NCBI GenBank assembly: GCA_001972305.1
Contig: BDDD01000426.1
Coordinates: 31,953-95,952, forward strand
Direction of reading: 5' to 3'
Source of the DNA: Cephalotus follicularis
Lineage: Eukaryota > Streptophyta > Magnoliopsida > Oxalidales > Cephalotaceae
Length of the DNA: 64,000 nt
Below the pieces are notes generated by a model. The model made no database searches and was not told the DNA's origin. It saw nothing but the letters and a program-made list of their open reading frames with translations. Position 1 is the first letter of the stretch. Each line of letters starts with the position of its first letter. A program made the translations under genes and the position numbers. This document shows positions 1 to 12,757 of this stretch, piece after piece.

Positions 1-777
1 GAGTGCAATCTCGGCCCTGGCCTCCGCGGCATCCTTGGCCCTGGCCTCCATGGCCTCCTTGTCTCTTGCCACCACGGCCTCAACCATTTCGGCCTCGGCC
101 CTAGTCTTGGCCCCATCAACCTCGGTCACACGTCTGGCCTCCTTGGACACAACCTGAGCCAGCTCTACTCTAGCCTTAGCAGTATCTAGCCTAGCTGCCC
201 TCATTTCGCTACTGCAGCTCTAGACTTTTCCAAGGCATTTTGCCTCTTAAGAGCCTCCCGCCTTTGCTCCTCGGGATCAGCAGCTCGGGCATCCTCGCGA
301 CCAGCCCTTATGAGGTCCATGGTTGAGTGTTGAGGTGCCATCACTAGAGGGAATCACAAGAAAATGATTAGAAATACATTAAAAGCAAAGAATGAAGGAA
401 AGTTAAAAATAAAAATCCAAGGGAAAGCATAATACGGCTCTCTCCTTAGATGGTATCCGAGGATGCATGTTCATCTCGATCATCCTGGCCCCTCCCTCTC
501 TCGATCCCCAAGGGGATCTCCTCATCCAAATCCAGGCTAGCCCTACGGCTCGGGGTCATGCTTAGCCCAAGTCGCCGCAAGCGGTCCTCAAACACCACCA
601 CGTCCACCTCCTCAGGTGCCAGGGTAGAAAGTCTCCCCAAGTCTGCCTTTTCATCCCCGGTCAAAACCGTCATCTGGTTAAGACCTACAGTGTCTAAGGT
701 ATCGCACCATGAACAGGGCGTGAAGCCGGGGAGATTCTTGACCATGAAGTATTTCCCCCTCCAGCTCTTGACCATCG
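1..777 (-). pseudogene. Antisense extra gene of the Tat element, downstream segment with coiled coil
   Basis: This segment lies on the far side of the copia insertion and is read leftwards. The part at 446-777 encodes a basic stretch with a KSWRGKYFMVK-like motif, as expected downstream of the PF04195-type domain, and then an acidic linker. The part at 1-350 encodes a long run rich in Ala, Glu, Arg and Lys with heptad character (for example EARAKDAAEARAEIAL). This is typical of the coiled-coil tails of these proteins. The segment continues beyond the window's left edge. It is broken in a small number of places. Confidence 0.55.
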
Positions 778-782
778 TGGTG

Positions 783-3338
783 TGTTGGAAACCTGGCAAG
801 GGTTCCCGGCCGTTTTGGTTCTAGGACGCTAGTGTGTATAATTTTAATTTTTCAAAAGACACCAAGACAGCAAGTCAAGGTTTACACTAACATCTTACTA
901 CCAAAATCAATGCGCCAAGGATCTCTGTCAAACAATTACGAAATCAAGCATTCATGCAAAAACATAAAACGTAAGCACATCGGAAAACATAAAAACAAAA
1001 AGGAAGCGACCATACCAACATTGGAGGCTCCACCACTTTGACGCTACATGCTTACAGTAGCCACTGCCAGTCACCGGTACCACCGCTGGATTTCGGCCAA
1101 TTTACTTTAGGTTCGATCTTGACACCAACGGACTCCAAAAAATCTGCTCTACCCTTTTCTGTCAGAGACTCGCCGGGAATCGCACCGAAACACGGCAAAC
1201 AGCGGCGGTGACTCACTGGGTTTGAACTCAGTGAGTCTTGGTCAACTCGCCATTGACTGACTGGGACATATGTGGACGCCAACCACCCGATCTACATACT
1301 AGTGGCTCAGACTGTGTGAGACTTGGCCTGGAACGGTGAAAGCGGCAGGCGGCGAGTCACTGAGTTGACTCGCCGTTCACCATCAGCGGCGGCCAAGCCA
1401 CCAAACGCCTCAACTCCTTCACCTCTTCACACCCACACAACAGACTCTTCGTGACTCGGCGCGGAACGCCAAGTCACAGCGGCCAACAGGTCAACTCGGT
1501 GAGTTGACTCACGGAATGCAAAATCGTCCAGAACAACGTCAGAAACGCCTAAACTAAGGTCAATATAGGTAGAGCCAAAGGTTGGCTCCACCAACCGGTG
1601 ACCATCGACGGTGGAAAGAGACGCCGAGAGAGGGAGGCGGCATAAACGTGATTCTACCGCCAGGGAGAACGAGAAGAAAGTAGAGAAAAAGGCGGAGAGA
1701 GAGGAAGAGGCATACCGTGGAAGGACGCCCGCCATCGCTTGGCCACTAGCGCAAAGCACCGGTCTTCTTCCCCGGTTGGAGCGCGCCCTTGCTCGTAACG
1801 CACGAAGTGCGTTTCTCTCCCTCACAAAATGCTCAAGTCGTGCATTTTGTGTGTGTCGGCTTAATAAAATAATGCCAAAATTCTCCTTTTTTTTATTCAA
1901 CTAAAATCTCTTTCAATTTATAATTAATTTGTTTCTCCCACATGTTTAATAATTCTCTTAATTAATTAAACATGTTTCTCTCTTTTATGATTTAATTAAA
2001 GTCTCTCACTTTAAATAATTAAAGACTCTCTCTTTAAATAATTTAATTAAAACTAAATCATGCTCCGACCTTAAAGTCTCTTTATATATCAAGATGACAA
2101 TTAGTGGAATGAGAAACAATCCACTAATGTCAAATTAATATATACTAGTTAAAAACTAGATTTACCACCAAGTGAGCATGTGTGCAGCATGCGTCACTTT
2201 TCCAATAATCAGGCGGGACCTGAAAGCCCGGTGGAAATCCAGTACGATGATAAATTTCCCAGAACATCCCAAAGTTATGGTACGACTATCCAACTAATAG
2301 CCCCGGTGTGATCTATAATTACCCCTGGATCTGTGGACCAAAAAGTACCACGTCTATCATTCGTTAGCCGGTTCCCCAGTACTTTATCACCGTCATCGGC
2401 TTGTGTGCCGTATATCCTTCATCATTTCGGCTCTGACCGTGAACTATGGTTTGAATAAATGTCACCCTTAGGTAAAACCGCGATAACTATAATTTCATGA
2501 ACGCATTGAGACTATGGTAGATATCCTCGGAAACCTCTTGTTCCCTATGTCCCAGTGCCTAGCCGGGACATTAAGTCATCAATGGTCACAAATGTTATAG
2601 AGCTTATAACCCTTAACATGGGTGTGACGATCCCATCTTACGCACTCGCCCATACATCTCAATGCAGCTCCCGCAAGGCCCAAAGACAACCCTTTTGCCA
2701 GCACATGGCTAGTGCTGGGAAAGGCAAAAATCAAAGCCAGACGGTTACTGCACAATGCATCCCAGCCGCTCAAGTCTTAGGATACAACGTAAATCACGTA
2801 TGATCTACTATCCCTCTTTGACTAAACACTACTACGACAATAGGAATTCTATTGACAGTGATGTTGACTCTCCAAATAGATAGCCTATGGTGGGTCGGTT
2901 CAGTATCATGCCTTTGCATGCACCCCGCATCAGTTTTAGGCTAAAACCCAAATGGCAATGAGATAATCCATCCTCCTTTACCATTCGAAGCAAGCACAAC
3001 ATGGCAAGTCTTTGCGGTTCATCAATTGCCCAAAGAGAGTGAACATATGACTTAGAACTTTTGTCACAAGGGAGTAAGGATCTCATTCTCATAACCTTTC
3101 AGGCACGAGATCCAACCCTTTATTGACAGTGCGCTATATGTGTATTCAATTGACATGGTGATCAACTGATCCGTTGTGACGGTTTGAGATTCTACATATA
3201 GCAAGATGACAATATTTATTTAAATTTGCACAATAGAACACGAATGGAACTAAGAACATATGATTCAAGAGTGTGTTATATACTGAGAACATATGTCTGC
3301 AGCCTCCTCGTGGTTTGCAGGGACTCCCTAATCTAACA
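783..3338 (-). repeat. 3' LTR of the copia element
   Basis: This 2556-bp direct repeat pairs with 8401-10970. It has a GC-rich part (1050-1850) followed by an AT-rich part (about 1860-2160). Reading frames on both strands of the GC-rich part have no recognisable protein similarity and are treated as chance. Confidence 0.93.
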
Positions 3339-6300
3339 ATCTCCCACTTGGCCCTCCAGTCACGAAGACCTTCAGCCTAAGCATATCGCACTCTAGCACT
3401 GCTCATGGCCTTGGTACGTCGGTCTGCTAAGTTCGCTTCCCACGCGACTCTCTCTATGGTGACATCTACTCTCATGATGTCTCATATATTTCCTCAATAA
3501 CATCTCTTTCGAAATGTTACATTCTTCTTTGATCTCCATGATCAAATGATACCGTTGTTGTATATATTTGGGCGGTAATGAGACCCGGGTTCCTTGGTTT
3601 GTGCAAAGCCCCATTGTTGTCCTTATGCTGCACAACTGGGCAAAAATGGATAGAACCACATAAAGTTCCGCAATGAACTTCCGCTGCCAAACCAGCTACC
3701 ATAACCGGTATCACAGATTGCATCATACTTTTATTCTCTGGTGGAGTCTGCAGTCCTAAACTGCCACATACCCCTCCCACTCATACAGCATTTCCATTTA
3801 GGATAAACACATATCCTGAAATGGATTTGTGATCATCCGGATCACAATTGAAACTAGAGTTAACCTAACTCTTACGTCTTAATTCACTATCTTCTCCATG
3901 TGCCAAGAAATAATCCTAAGTCTTTCACAGGCATTATATCCTCTTGACAATGTCCCAATGTCTCTTGCAGGGACCGGACTGAAATCGCGTAGCAAGACCC
4001 TTAGGCATATCGACATCAGGCCTAGTACAAAATATGGCATACATGATGGAGCCTATTGTCGAAGCATAAGGTTGCTTATTCATGCGTGTCCTCTCCTCAG
4101 AAGTCCTGGAAGACATCCTCTTGAAAATGTGAATTCCTTGGCTAATTGGCAGTAAGCCATATATGGAATTCATTCCATACTATTTCAGCTACCTGCTGAT
4201 GTACTGGCTTTGGGAAAGTCTAAGCAATCTACTCGATCTACTCTTTAGACCTTCACTATCTAAAACGTAGAAAGCCTCTCTCAAATCCTTTACGGAGAAG
4301 TTCTTGCTTAAATGTACTTCAACATACCTACAACATCCTCTATGTGTAGTACATCTTCTACATACAGTGCCAAGAAAGTGATTTCTGGGTTATCCTATTT
4401 CCGGTAGACATTAGGCTTATCCATATATTCGCCAAAGTCAAAATGGATATTTTAGCTACGGGATGCTTGCTTAAGGTCATAGACCTTGCAAGCTTGCACC
4501 TCTTGTGCGAATCCTCCTTGGATGTAAACCCTCGGGGTTGGGACATAAAGATGTCCTCTTCAAGATAGTCACTCTTGCAGACCATCTTGACATCCTTTTG
4601 CCATAGCTCATTATCACAATGAGCGACAAAAGCAAGCATAATCCGAATGGACTAAAGCATTGCAACTGGTGAGAAAGTTCCCGGTATATGCAGACCTCTT
4701 GTCTTAGTGTCTAGCCTTTCACGAACAATTGCGCTTAAAAGGTTTTAACCTTTTCCATTAACGCCAATCTTCCTCTTGAAGATTTACTTGCATCTGATAG
4801 GGTTTTAAGCCTTCGGGTGCGTATACCAAATCCCTCACTTGGTAGGCATACATGGAGCCTTTTCGGATTTCATGATCTCCTACCATGTCTTGGAATCAAT
4901 GCTCTTCACTATTTTCTCGTAGATGCAGGCTCGTCATCTCGCTGACGTTAGGTTCGTCGATGCCTTAATGAGAAAACCTTATTTCTCAGGTGCTGTCAAA
5001 AGCCTTGCGTGATCTCCTCGCTAAAGGAGTGCCTCACAGAAACTCTATCTCAGATTGGGATCCTTTCCCAATTATGTATTTAGAGGAATAAACCTCTAGT
5101 TCCTTATCATCCTGTGGATTTCTACTTGGTGGAAACTCTCTTTGTTTCACCTGACTCCCACTGCTTCCTGCAATCAGGTATTCCTCTCTAGGAATTTTGC
5201 AGTACGCAAAACAAAACCATATTTGTTCGCTGAGATGGTAGAAGTGATATCTTAAGTATCTCTTAGGACATTCCACAAATTGGCAACGTCTCGATCGTGC
5301 CTCCAACTTAGAAGGTTCTCAACTTCCTTATATAAGCTGGATAGCCTTTGACCCTTCAAACGGTTTAGGATGGGTTTCCTCCATTTAAATATCTCACTAG
5401 ATATGGAGGGGACGAATTTCAAAGGAATCCGGATTAGGATATTCTCTGCCAACTGCAGTGCATAACCCTAGAATATAAGTGGAAGATATATAAAAGACAT
5501 AATGGACCTTACCATTATCTACTTCTTGTCATAAATCCATGACTCTTTCGTAGGATTTTAGACTTGTGTTCCGCTCGAAACATTTACCCAAACCGAGATA
5601 AAACACTGGTGATGGTATTGAAGTAGTGAAAACCTTCATTTGCATTGACCGATATTGGTTCACTACCGTCGGTGTGGACTTAATCTAATATGTCCATTAC
5701 CCTTTCTCAACACTCGGAGAAGGGAGATTTGGTCATCAAGCCAATCAAACATGGCTTACACGTTGGAAAGGTCCACATGTCCTGGATGTCCAATAGAACA
5801 TCCTTTACCATTGTGTTTATCTAGCATCTCTAGGATGACCTAATCCACGATGCAATAAGTATGAAGGATTTATATCATTTATCTCATAGTCTTTTATTAA
5901 TTTGTTCATTTGAATTGCTAATGTAATGTTATGGTAATTGTATAAGACGTAGATCTCTTATGTCCACGTGCCTCTTGCGCTAACTAGAACATTGAAATGT
6001 ATAAGACTAAGAATTTATACCAAAAATTTGAGCTTCCAGCTCATCTTATACATATATCACATAGAAACAAAGTTCCTTACAATGTTCTTTATATACAGAG
6101 ATCAAATCATTATTACAAAACCATTTACAAAATTTACAATTCATAAATGCCAACTACATAGGTGTGAATTCTCGATACATCACCATGGCGCTAGTCCATA
6201 GCTTTACCAGCTCTCTCAGCTGTCTAACGTCTCTCAGCAACCTGCAAAGAGTTACAAATGTTAGTCTTGCAACTTGAGCCAACTACTCAAATTGAACTTA

Positions 6301-8400
6301 CATTGTAAACTAGATAAAACATGAAAATACCTAACCACAAGGTATTTCTTGCTTTGGACTATAGAAACAGATTACAATCTCTTCCAATTGCCTTAGCTTC
6401 CCACAACGGAAGTAGGCAAACTCCATATAAAACTTTTAGATCGTTTTTCTAGAATGGAATTCCCTTTTCACTAGCTGCCTCTTCCTTGGATTTTCACCCT
6501 TGGAACTTAGATTCACTTGATCTATCTCCCCTTGAGATTATTCAAGTAGGAAATCGAGGCATCACAGACGATCTCGATCTCTCTTGGTCAAAATCTACCT
6601 TCACAGTCATCGACTGGGTGCCATACAACTCCTCGAGTTGTGTAAGCAGGACGCACAAGGTCTGTGAGTGCATAACCCAATCATGCGGAATTGTGGCAAC
6701 ATGCCAACAATTGATAGGGTACGAGCTCGATAATCGTCCCACCATTTAGCCCCTATGGCCTTGTGATGGTCGGATACATCGTTCACTAGCTCAGTCATGA
6801 CATGAGCGACTCTCATGCTCGTGAGAATGTTGCGCTAAACGGGTTTCCATTCAGTGAAATACGGATGTTCAAGTTTTGGAGTGTTAAACGTGTTTGAAAT
6901 AGTTTGTGCTGTTTGCCAATTTGAGTATATTATCAAGTATGTAAAAACTAGAACCCCATATGAGGAAAAAGAAAGAGAATATTAACAGATTATTCCATTT
7001 ATGTTATTACCATAATCTTTAGTCTTTTGCAATTATGGCTCATCCCACTATTCTAATCGTATCCCACACCTCCATGTGGAATTCGAGAAGCTTCTTGCCT
7101 TCTAGTGGGGATCGGAATCTATCTCTCTTTATCATGACCCCAGCCGTGTGCATGAACCGCCACAATATCAAGATAGTTAGACAAGAGTGCCCATTTACAT
7201 TAGGACCTCGTGCCCTTAGTATAAGATCCGATACAAGTTCCGGTCTCACGGCCCATACAATCCACAGCTGTGGCTGTGCCAATAGTATGACCCCGGTATA
7301 AGTCTGAACCCACAATCCTCAAAGAAATAAACCCGTTTTGATCCCCACCCGCCGTGTGCGTGTCAGAGTGCCAAAACTTGGTCATTTCCTTCCAGTGCAC
7401 CTCACACTAAAATTGAATAGAAATGGTCATACGGGAGACCTCAACCGTGTGTTGTGCTATCCCCAATATATCCACACCATTCAACGAAAATCGTGGAAGG
7501 CTAACGACGGGACAGTCTTATGTCCCACCACTTATGGACTTATTATTTCACAAGTTGGAGGAATTTGGTCTCATCAAATTTTATATATTATCAAAAAGCC
7601 ATTTTAGATAATTTTAATTATCTTCCAATCCATTTGGATGGCTTAGCATGCTTTACGTGTTTGGATTTGTTTGCAAAAAGAAAACATCCATCTCATGCAA
7701 CCTATTTCCCTCTTAGAAATAAATATGGTCTGGCCAGGGACTAAATCTATAAGTGATCACACGAGCCAATGTGATCACTCAATCTCCTAGGTGAACTATT
7801 TAAACCTACTTTATTACAAAATGCACCATGCATACATGGCCTTCACTTGGTATTGTAACTTCCTTGATCTTCCTCTACAAGCTCCTTTGTGATTCTCCTC
7901 TTCTTTGTTTTTACAAAACGAAATTACCGAAATACATTTTAAAAATAAAGAATAGAATACAAAATTGGAGGGAGAGAGAAAAAAACAAATAAAGAATTAA
8001 TGATGCTCGCAGGCAACCATATTACAGACCAAATAAAACACATGATAATAAAGCAAATTAAACCATCCACAAAAGAAATCAAAAGCTAGGTCCAGTCCCA
8101 TAACCAACCATCACGTATAAGACATTTAAAATCTATATCTACTATAGACTTTAAATAAACACAAGCAATTTCAATTTCCGATGACCAATCGAAATAATTC
8201 CACAAGTCCACCGATATTCCAGTAAACCTCCCACTAGATATTTAAAATCTAGTTTCCTGAAAAATAAATATTTTATTTTGTAAAACAATCATGGAAAGGG
8301 AATTAAACTAGAATTTTAGGTACTTTAATTATTCCAAAATAGCCACCAAAACTGAAATTAAAGTCCAATTGAAATTAAAACGGATGTTTCTGATACCACT
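3339..8400 (-). pseudogene. Decayed copia gag-pol internal region
   Basis: Copia domains are recognisable in the expected order when read leftwards. A gag-pre-integrase-like stretch (LLHRGLGHPRD) lies near 5800-5870. Reverse-transcriptase pieces follow near 4360-4640 (a DVKM..L..DIFMSQPRGF pattern). The region before RNase H is at 3934-4173 (ASTIGSIMYAIFCTRPDV). Gag should lie between about 6000 and 8390, but I could not recognise it with confidence. The RT-side motifs resemble the Angela/Ikeros type of copia elements; this lineage call is tentative. There are many breaks and no usable long frame. Confidence 0.75.
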
Positions 8401-10970
8401 TGTTGGAAACCTAGCAAGGATTCCCGGTCGATTTGGTCCTAGGATGCTAGTGCGTATAATTTTAATTTTTCAAAAGAAACCAAGACAGTAAGTCAAGGTT
8501 CACACTAATATCTTACTACCAAAATCAATGCGCCAAGGATCTCCGTTTAATGTTCAATCAAACAATTACGAAATCAAGCATGCATGCAAAAACATAAAAC
8601 GTAAGCACAACGGAAAACATAAAAAACAAAAGGGAAGCGACCATACCAACGTTGGAGGCTCAGCCACTTTGCCACTACACGCTTGCAGTAGCCACTACCG
8701 GTCACCGCTACCACCGTAAGATTTCGGCCAGTTCACTTGAGGTCCGATCTTGACACCAACGGACTCCAAAAAATTTGCTCTACTCATTTCTGGCTAAGAC
8801 TAGCAGGGAATCGCGCCGGAACACGGCGAACAGCAGCGGCGACTTATTGAGTTCGGACTCAGTGAGTCTTAGTCAACTCGCCATTGACCGGTTGGGACAT
8901 ATGTGGACGCCAACCACCCGATCTACACACTGGTGGCCAAGACTACATGAGACTCGGCCTGGAACTGTGAAAGGGGCCGGCGGCGAGTCACTGAGTTGAC
9001 TCACCGTTCACCATCAACAGCGGCCAAGCCACCAAACGCCTCAACTCCTTCACCACTTCACGCCCAGACCACAGACTCGCCATGACTCGGCGCGGAACGC
9101 CCAGTCACAGCGGTCGATGCGTCAACTCGGCGAGTTGACTCACAAAACGCAAAATCGGCCATAACAACGTCAGAAACTCCTAAACTAAGGTCAAGATAGG
9201 TAGAGCCAAATGTTGGCTCCACCTACCGGTGACCATCGGCGGTGGAAAGAGACGCCGAGAGAGGGAGGCGGCAGAAATGCAATTCTGCCGCCAGGGAGAA
9301 ACGAGAAGAAAGAAGAGAAAACGGGGGAGAGAGAGGAAGAGGCATACCATGGAAGGACGCCCGCCATCGCTTGGCCACCAGCGCTTCGCGCTGGTCTTCT
9401 TCCCCTGCTGGAGCGCGCCCCTGCGCGTGACGCACGAAGTGCGTTTCTCTCCAGCACAAAACGCACGAGTCTTGCGTTTTGTGTGTGTTTTTGGCTTAAT
9501 AAAATAATGCCAAAATTCTCCTTTTTTATTCAATTAAAATCTCTTTCAATTTATAATTAATTTGTTTTTCCCACATGTTTAATAATTCTCTCAATTAATT
9601 AAACATGTTTCTCTCTTTTATGATTTAATTAAAGTCTCTCACTTTAAATAATTAAAGACTCTCTCTTTAATTAATTTAATTAAAATTAAATCATGCTCCG
9701 ACTTTAAAGTCTCTTTATATATCAAGATGACAATTAGTAGAATGAGAAACAATCCACTAATATCAAATTAATATATACTAGTTAAAAACTAGATTTACCA
9801 CCAAGTGAGCATGTGTGTAGCATGCGTCACTTTTCCAATAATCAGGCGGGACCCGAAAGCCTGGTAGAATTCCGGTATGATGATAAATTTCCCAGAACAT
9901 CCCAAAGTTCTTGTACGACTATCCAACTAATAGCCCCGGTGTGATCTATAATCACCCCCGGATCCGTGGACCATAAAGTACAACGTCTATCATTCGTTAG
10001 CTGGTTCCCCACTGCTTTATCACAGTCATCGGTTTGTGTGCTATGTATCTTTCGTCATCTCGGCTCCGACTGCGGACTAGGGTTTGGATAAATGTCACCC
10101 CTAGGTAAAACCGCGATAAATATAATTTCATGAACGCAATGAGACTATGGGAGCATCCCCGAAAACCTCTCGTTCCCTATCTCCCAGTGCCCGTCTGGGA
10201 CATTAAGTCATCAATGGTCACAAATGTTATAGAGCCTATAACCCTCAACATGACTGTGACAATCCCGTCTTGCGCACTGGCCCATACATCTCAATGCAGC
10301 TCCCACAAGGCCCAAAGACAACCCTTTTGCCATCACGTGGCTAGTGCTGTGGAAGGCAGAAATCAAAGCCAGGCGGTTACTGCACAATGCATGCCAGCCG
10401 CTCAAGTCTTAGGATACAACGTAAATCATGTATGATCTACTAGCCCTCTTTGACTAAACACTACCATGACAATAGGAATTCTATTGACAGAGATGTTGAC
10501 TCTCCAAATAGATAACCTATGGTGGGTCGGTTCAGTGTCATGTCTCTGCTTGCACCCCGCATCAACTTTAGGGTAAAACCCAAATGGCAATAGGATAATC
10601 CATCCCCCTTTACCATTCGGAGCAACCATAACACGACAAGTCTTTGCGGTTCATCAATTGCCCTAAGAGAGTGAACTTATGACTTGGAACTTTTGTCACA
10701 AGGGAGTAAGGATCTCATTCTCATAACCTTTTATGCATGAGATCCAACACTTTATGGACATGACGCTATATGTGTATTCAGTTGACATGGTGATCAACTG
10801 ATCCGTTGTGACGGTTTGGGATTCTACATATAGCAAGATGCCAATATTTACTTAAATATGCACAATAGAACATGAATGGAACTAATAATGTATGATTCAA
10901 GAGAGTGTTATAAGCTGAGAACATATGTCTGTAGCCTTCTCGTGGCTTGTAGGGACACTATAATCTAACA
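8401..10970 (-). repeat. 5' LTR of the copia element
   Basis: This 2570-bp direct repeat pairs with 783-3338. The primer-binding site follows it directly in the element's own direction, which marks it as the 5' LTR. The TGGTG duplication is at 10971-10975. Confidence 0.93.
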
Positions 10971-10975
10971 TGGTG

Positions 10976-11552
10976 TTCTTCGCCAATAGCTTCTTTTGAC
11001 CCGCGCGAGACTTGAAGTATAAGCCACACTTTTTTGGAAGAAGCTCAAGGTGTGAAATTCCTTGAATAACCCCATAGTGGCTGTCACCCTGGACTCCAAA
11101 CACCTGACCAAGAAGCCGATGATAAACCCCCAGGATTGAGCCTGAAGCATCGACAGGTGAATCTGGTAGTGCCTTAGGACAGTTACGATAGAGGGAGGCA
11201 GAGGAAGCCTCAGCCCATGCTCTAGGGCATGCTGGAACACCATAAAGTAGCCGGGCTTGTTCTCCGTGGCCATTTGGGGATCGTCAGGAATTTCATAATC
11301 CAGGTTGCTAGGGAGGGAATATTCTTTGATAAGCTCCCCCACCTTCCTCGGGCGAAGCTTTCTTGGTTCAAAAGGGTCCCTAAAGACTTTGACCCCAGCC
11401 TCGGTCGAAGTTACATCAGGAGCAACCGCAGCAGTGGCCTCCATTTCCACCTCGACACCAAGGGGATGATGGGCCACGGTAACCCTCCCCATCACACGAG
11501 GTATGTCCTCGGGGTTTCTGATAAACCTTTTGGTTTGCTTTGTTCTAGCCAT
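10976..11552 (-). pseudogene. Antisense extra gene of the Tat element, N-terminal segment
   Basis: Read leftwards from an ATG at 11552, this segment encodes about 190 residues. The central part (GYFMVFQHALEHGLRLPLPP, followed by WGFIIGFLVRC) matches my memory of the plant 'putative gypsy-type transposase' domain (PF04195), which occurs in antisense genes of Tat-group retrotransposons. It is preceded by an RTKQT-rich basic start and an acidic, alanine-rich spacer. Leftward, the segment stops where the copia element inserted, at the TGGTG duplication. Its biochemical function is unknown. It belongs to a retroelement fossil and is not a host gene. Confidence 0.65.
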
Positions 11553-11719
11553 GACTATTTTTGAGAAGAGGAGAGAGAGAGAGAGAGAAAGGAGCCTGGA
11601 AAAAACTTTTGAGCAATCAATCAAAGGGATGTGAAATAGTCAAGATTACCTAAATTTTTGGCGATGAAGAAAACAAAGAAAAAGCTTGAGTTTGAAGATT
11701 GGAAGAGCAAGGGATTCAC

Positions 11720-11790
11720 AGAGAATTTAGGGTTTTAGAAAGCAAAAAAGCGTAAAGAGATCCCCATCAAAAGAGGGGAGTATTTAAAGA
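11720..11790 (-). promoter_or_regulatory. Promoter-like sequence for the antisense Tat gene
   Basis: Upstream of the antisense ATG (11552), read on the - strand, there is a TATA-like CTTTAAATAC at about 11780-11789. About 45 bases further on comes a telo-box-like CTAAAACCCTAAA (11726-11738), a motif common in plant 5' leaders. A CT-rich tract (11567-11589) precedes the ATG. The order TATA, telo-box, CT tract, ATG resembles an ordinary plant promoter and leader. That it is active is inference. Confidence 0.4.
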
Positions 11791-12100
11791 ACATTGGACT
11801 GCATACAGACCCTTAGATCTCTATTGATATCAATGGTAGAGATTACCCTGTCAAGTTAGGTGCGAGAAACGAAGGGTTTATGCGCGGGTGCCGAAGCGTC
11901 ATGCGTTTAAAACCCTTTAACTTCGGCGCAATGATGAGCATTAATTTGATAAATACAAAACGGAGGGAATGTTTGTCTTGTAGCAATTATTGAACAACTT
12001 GGGTCGGGTGACCAGGCCCAACATGAGACTTTGATCGTCGGACAATAAGCCCTGCTCAAAGCCATGTTAAAATGGTCCCCATTCTCTAGTAAGCCCTAAA

Positions 12101-12120
12101 GAATGGAGACGAGGGGGGCA
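12101..12120 (+). other. Polypurine tract of the Tat element
   Basis: A purine-rich stretch, GAATGGAGACGAGGGGGGCA, lies immediately before LTR-like sequence starting TGATATGG at 12123. Its position and composition fit the priming site for plus-strand DNA of a + strand LTR element. It is the main evidence that the element is sense on the + strand while its extra gene is antisense. Confidence 0.55.
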
Positions 12121-12122
12121 TA

Positions 12123-12600
12123 TGATATGGTAAAAAATCTACTTAACGAATAGCGCCACGTGTCCTCAGGTCGTGACACCAGATGTCCACCAGAGCCACA
12201 GACACGTGGACATGTGTTACCAACTCACATCATCACGTCGAATGGCGTAATGACACCAAATCCGGTGGAGATCAGGGAAATGTACGATATCCTCGGCATT
12301 TCCTTAGAGAACACATATCAATACCGAAAATTAAGCAAAGACAATTACATTCTAGTGTTATAAATACAAGAATCAATGAGTTTACAGAGGTCAACCATTT
12401 TTATACACAAAAGCATCTAAGATTTTTATGCATTGCCTAATTTAAGTATCGGAGTGTTGCTGGGAGAAAACCCTCATGTACCATCGACGTTTTTACTCTC
12501 TTTGTGCATGGACAGTAGTCAAACATTCTTCTCGGAGCAATCAAGCGTTTCTCTCAATAAATCAAAATCTGTTGACCAGTGGATTAACAAAAGAGATATA
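12123..12600 (+). repeat. 3' LTR of the Tat element, facing XRCC2
   Basis: The sequence starts TGATATGG after the purine tract. It holds repeated CACGTG-like words (ACACGTGGACATG near 12210), a TATA box (TATAAATAC at 12358-12366) and then a TTTAAGTATCGGAGTG-like stretch near 12440-12457. In my experience this last stretch typifies the R-U5 part of Tat-group LTRs. The 3' boundary is uncertain (about 12600), because AT-rich sequence follows and no partner LTR is in the window. The LTR promoter would point toward XRCC2, whose start codon is at 12758. Confidence 0.55.
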
Positions 12601-12757
12601 TTAAAATATTATGTAAAATATTAAATGGTTTAATATGAAAAGATAATATGAACGTGTCAGGGAGTGACCTTGTTTGAGGCCCATGGTTACAAAGTAGTAG
12701 TCTATCTAGTAGATGACCATGGAAGCTTTGTTTACGCATTGAAAGGGGATAGTGAAG

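Larger units (their letters stand above)
783..10970 (-). mobile_element. Complete Ty1/copia retrotransposon with 2.5-kb LTRs (fossil)
   Basis: Two direct LTRs (783-3338 and 8401-10970) begin TGTTGGAAACC and end ATCTAACA. They are flanked by the 5-bp duplication TGGTG at 778-782 and 10971-10975. A primer-binding site complementary to initiator-Met tRNA lies at 8387-8398 (TGGTATCAGA on the - strand), and a purine tract at 3339-3352 abuts the other LTR, so the element is read right to left. The internal part is about 5 kb and holds decayed copia domains. By eye the LTRs differ at roughly 5-10% of positions, which at usual plant rates means a few million years. It is structurally whole, but the coding part has many breaks. 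It interrupts the Tat antisense gene. Confidence 0.93.
1..12600 (+). mobile_element. Ty3/gypsy element, Tat lineage, 3' part only (fossil)
   Basis: This is the 3' end of a Tat-type gypsy retrotransposon: an antisense extra gene (two segments), a purine-rich tract at 12101-12120 and a 3' LTR from 12123. The left part runs off the window and no pol is visible. A complete copia element (783-10970) sits inside the antisense gene, so the Tat copy is older than that insertion. Tat-group elements are known to carry extra genes, often antisense, between pol and the 3' LTR, and that is the basis for the lineage call. The right border is estimated from the end of LTR-like sequence and is not backed by a target duplication. 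Confidence 0.7.

Noticed and set aside
1-350. Ala/Glu-rich coiled coil considered as a host structural protein or LEA-like gene
   Set aside because: It is in line with the downstream part of the Tat antisense gene, whose relatives end in similar coiled coils. A separate host gene is not needed to explain it.
1427-1904. Open frames of 97-157 residues on both strands of the copia LTR, repeated at 9180-9560
   Set aside because: They lie in a GC-rich part of both LTRs, overlap on opposite strands, differ between the two LTR copies and have no recognisable motif. They are chance frames.
8387-8398. tRNA-like sequence near LTRs (also 29552, 34904, 47032 and 61871)
   Set aside because: Only 10-13 bases complementary to the 3' end of initiator-Met tRNA are present. 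These are primer-binding sites, not tRNA genes. I saw no tRNA or rRNA gene in the window.
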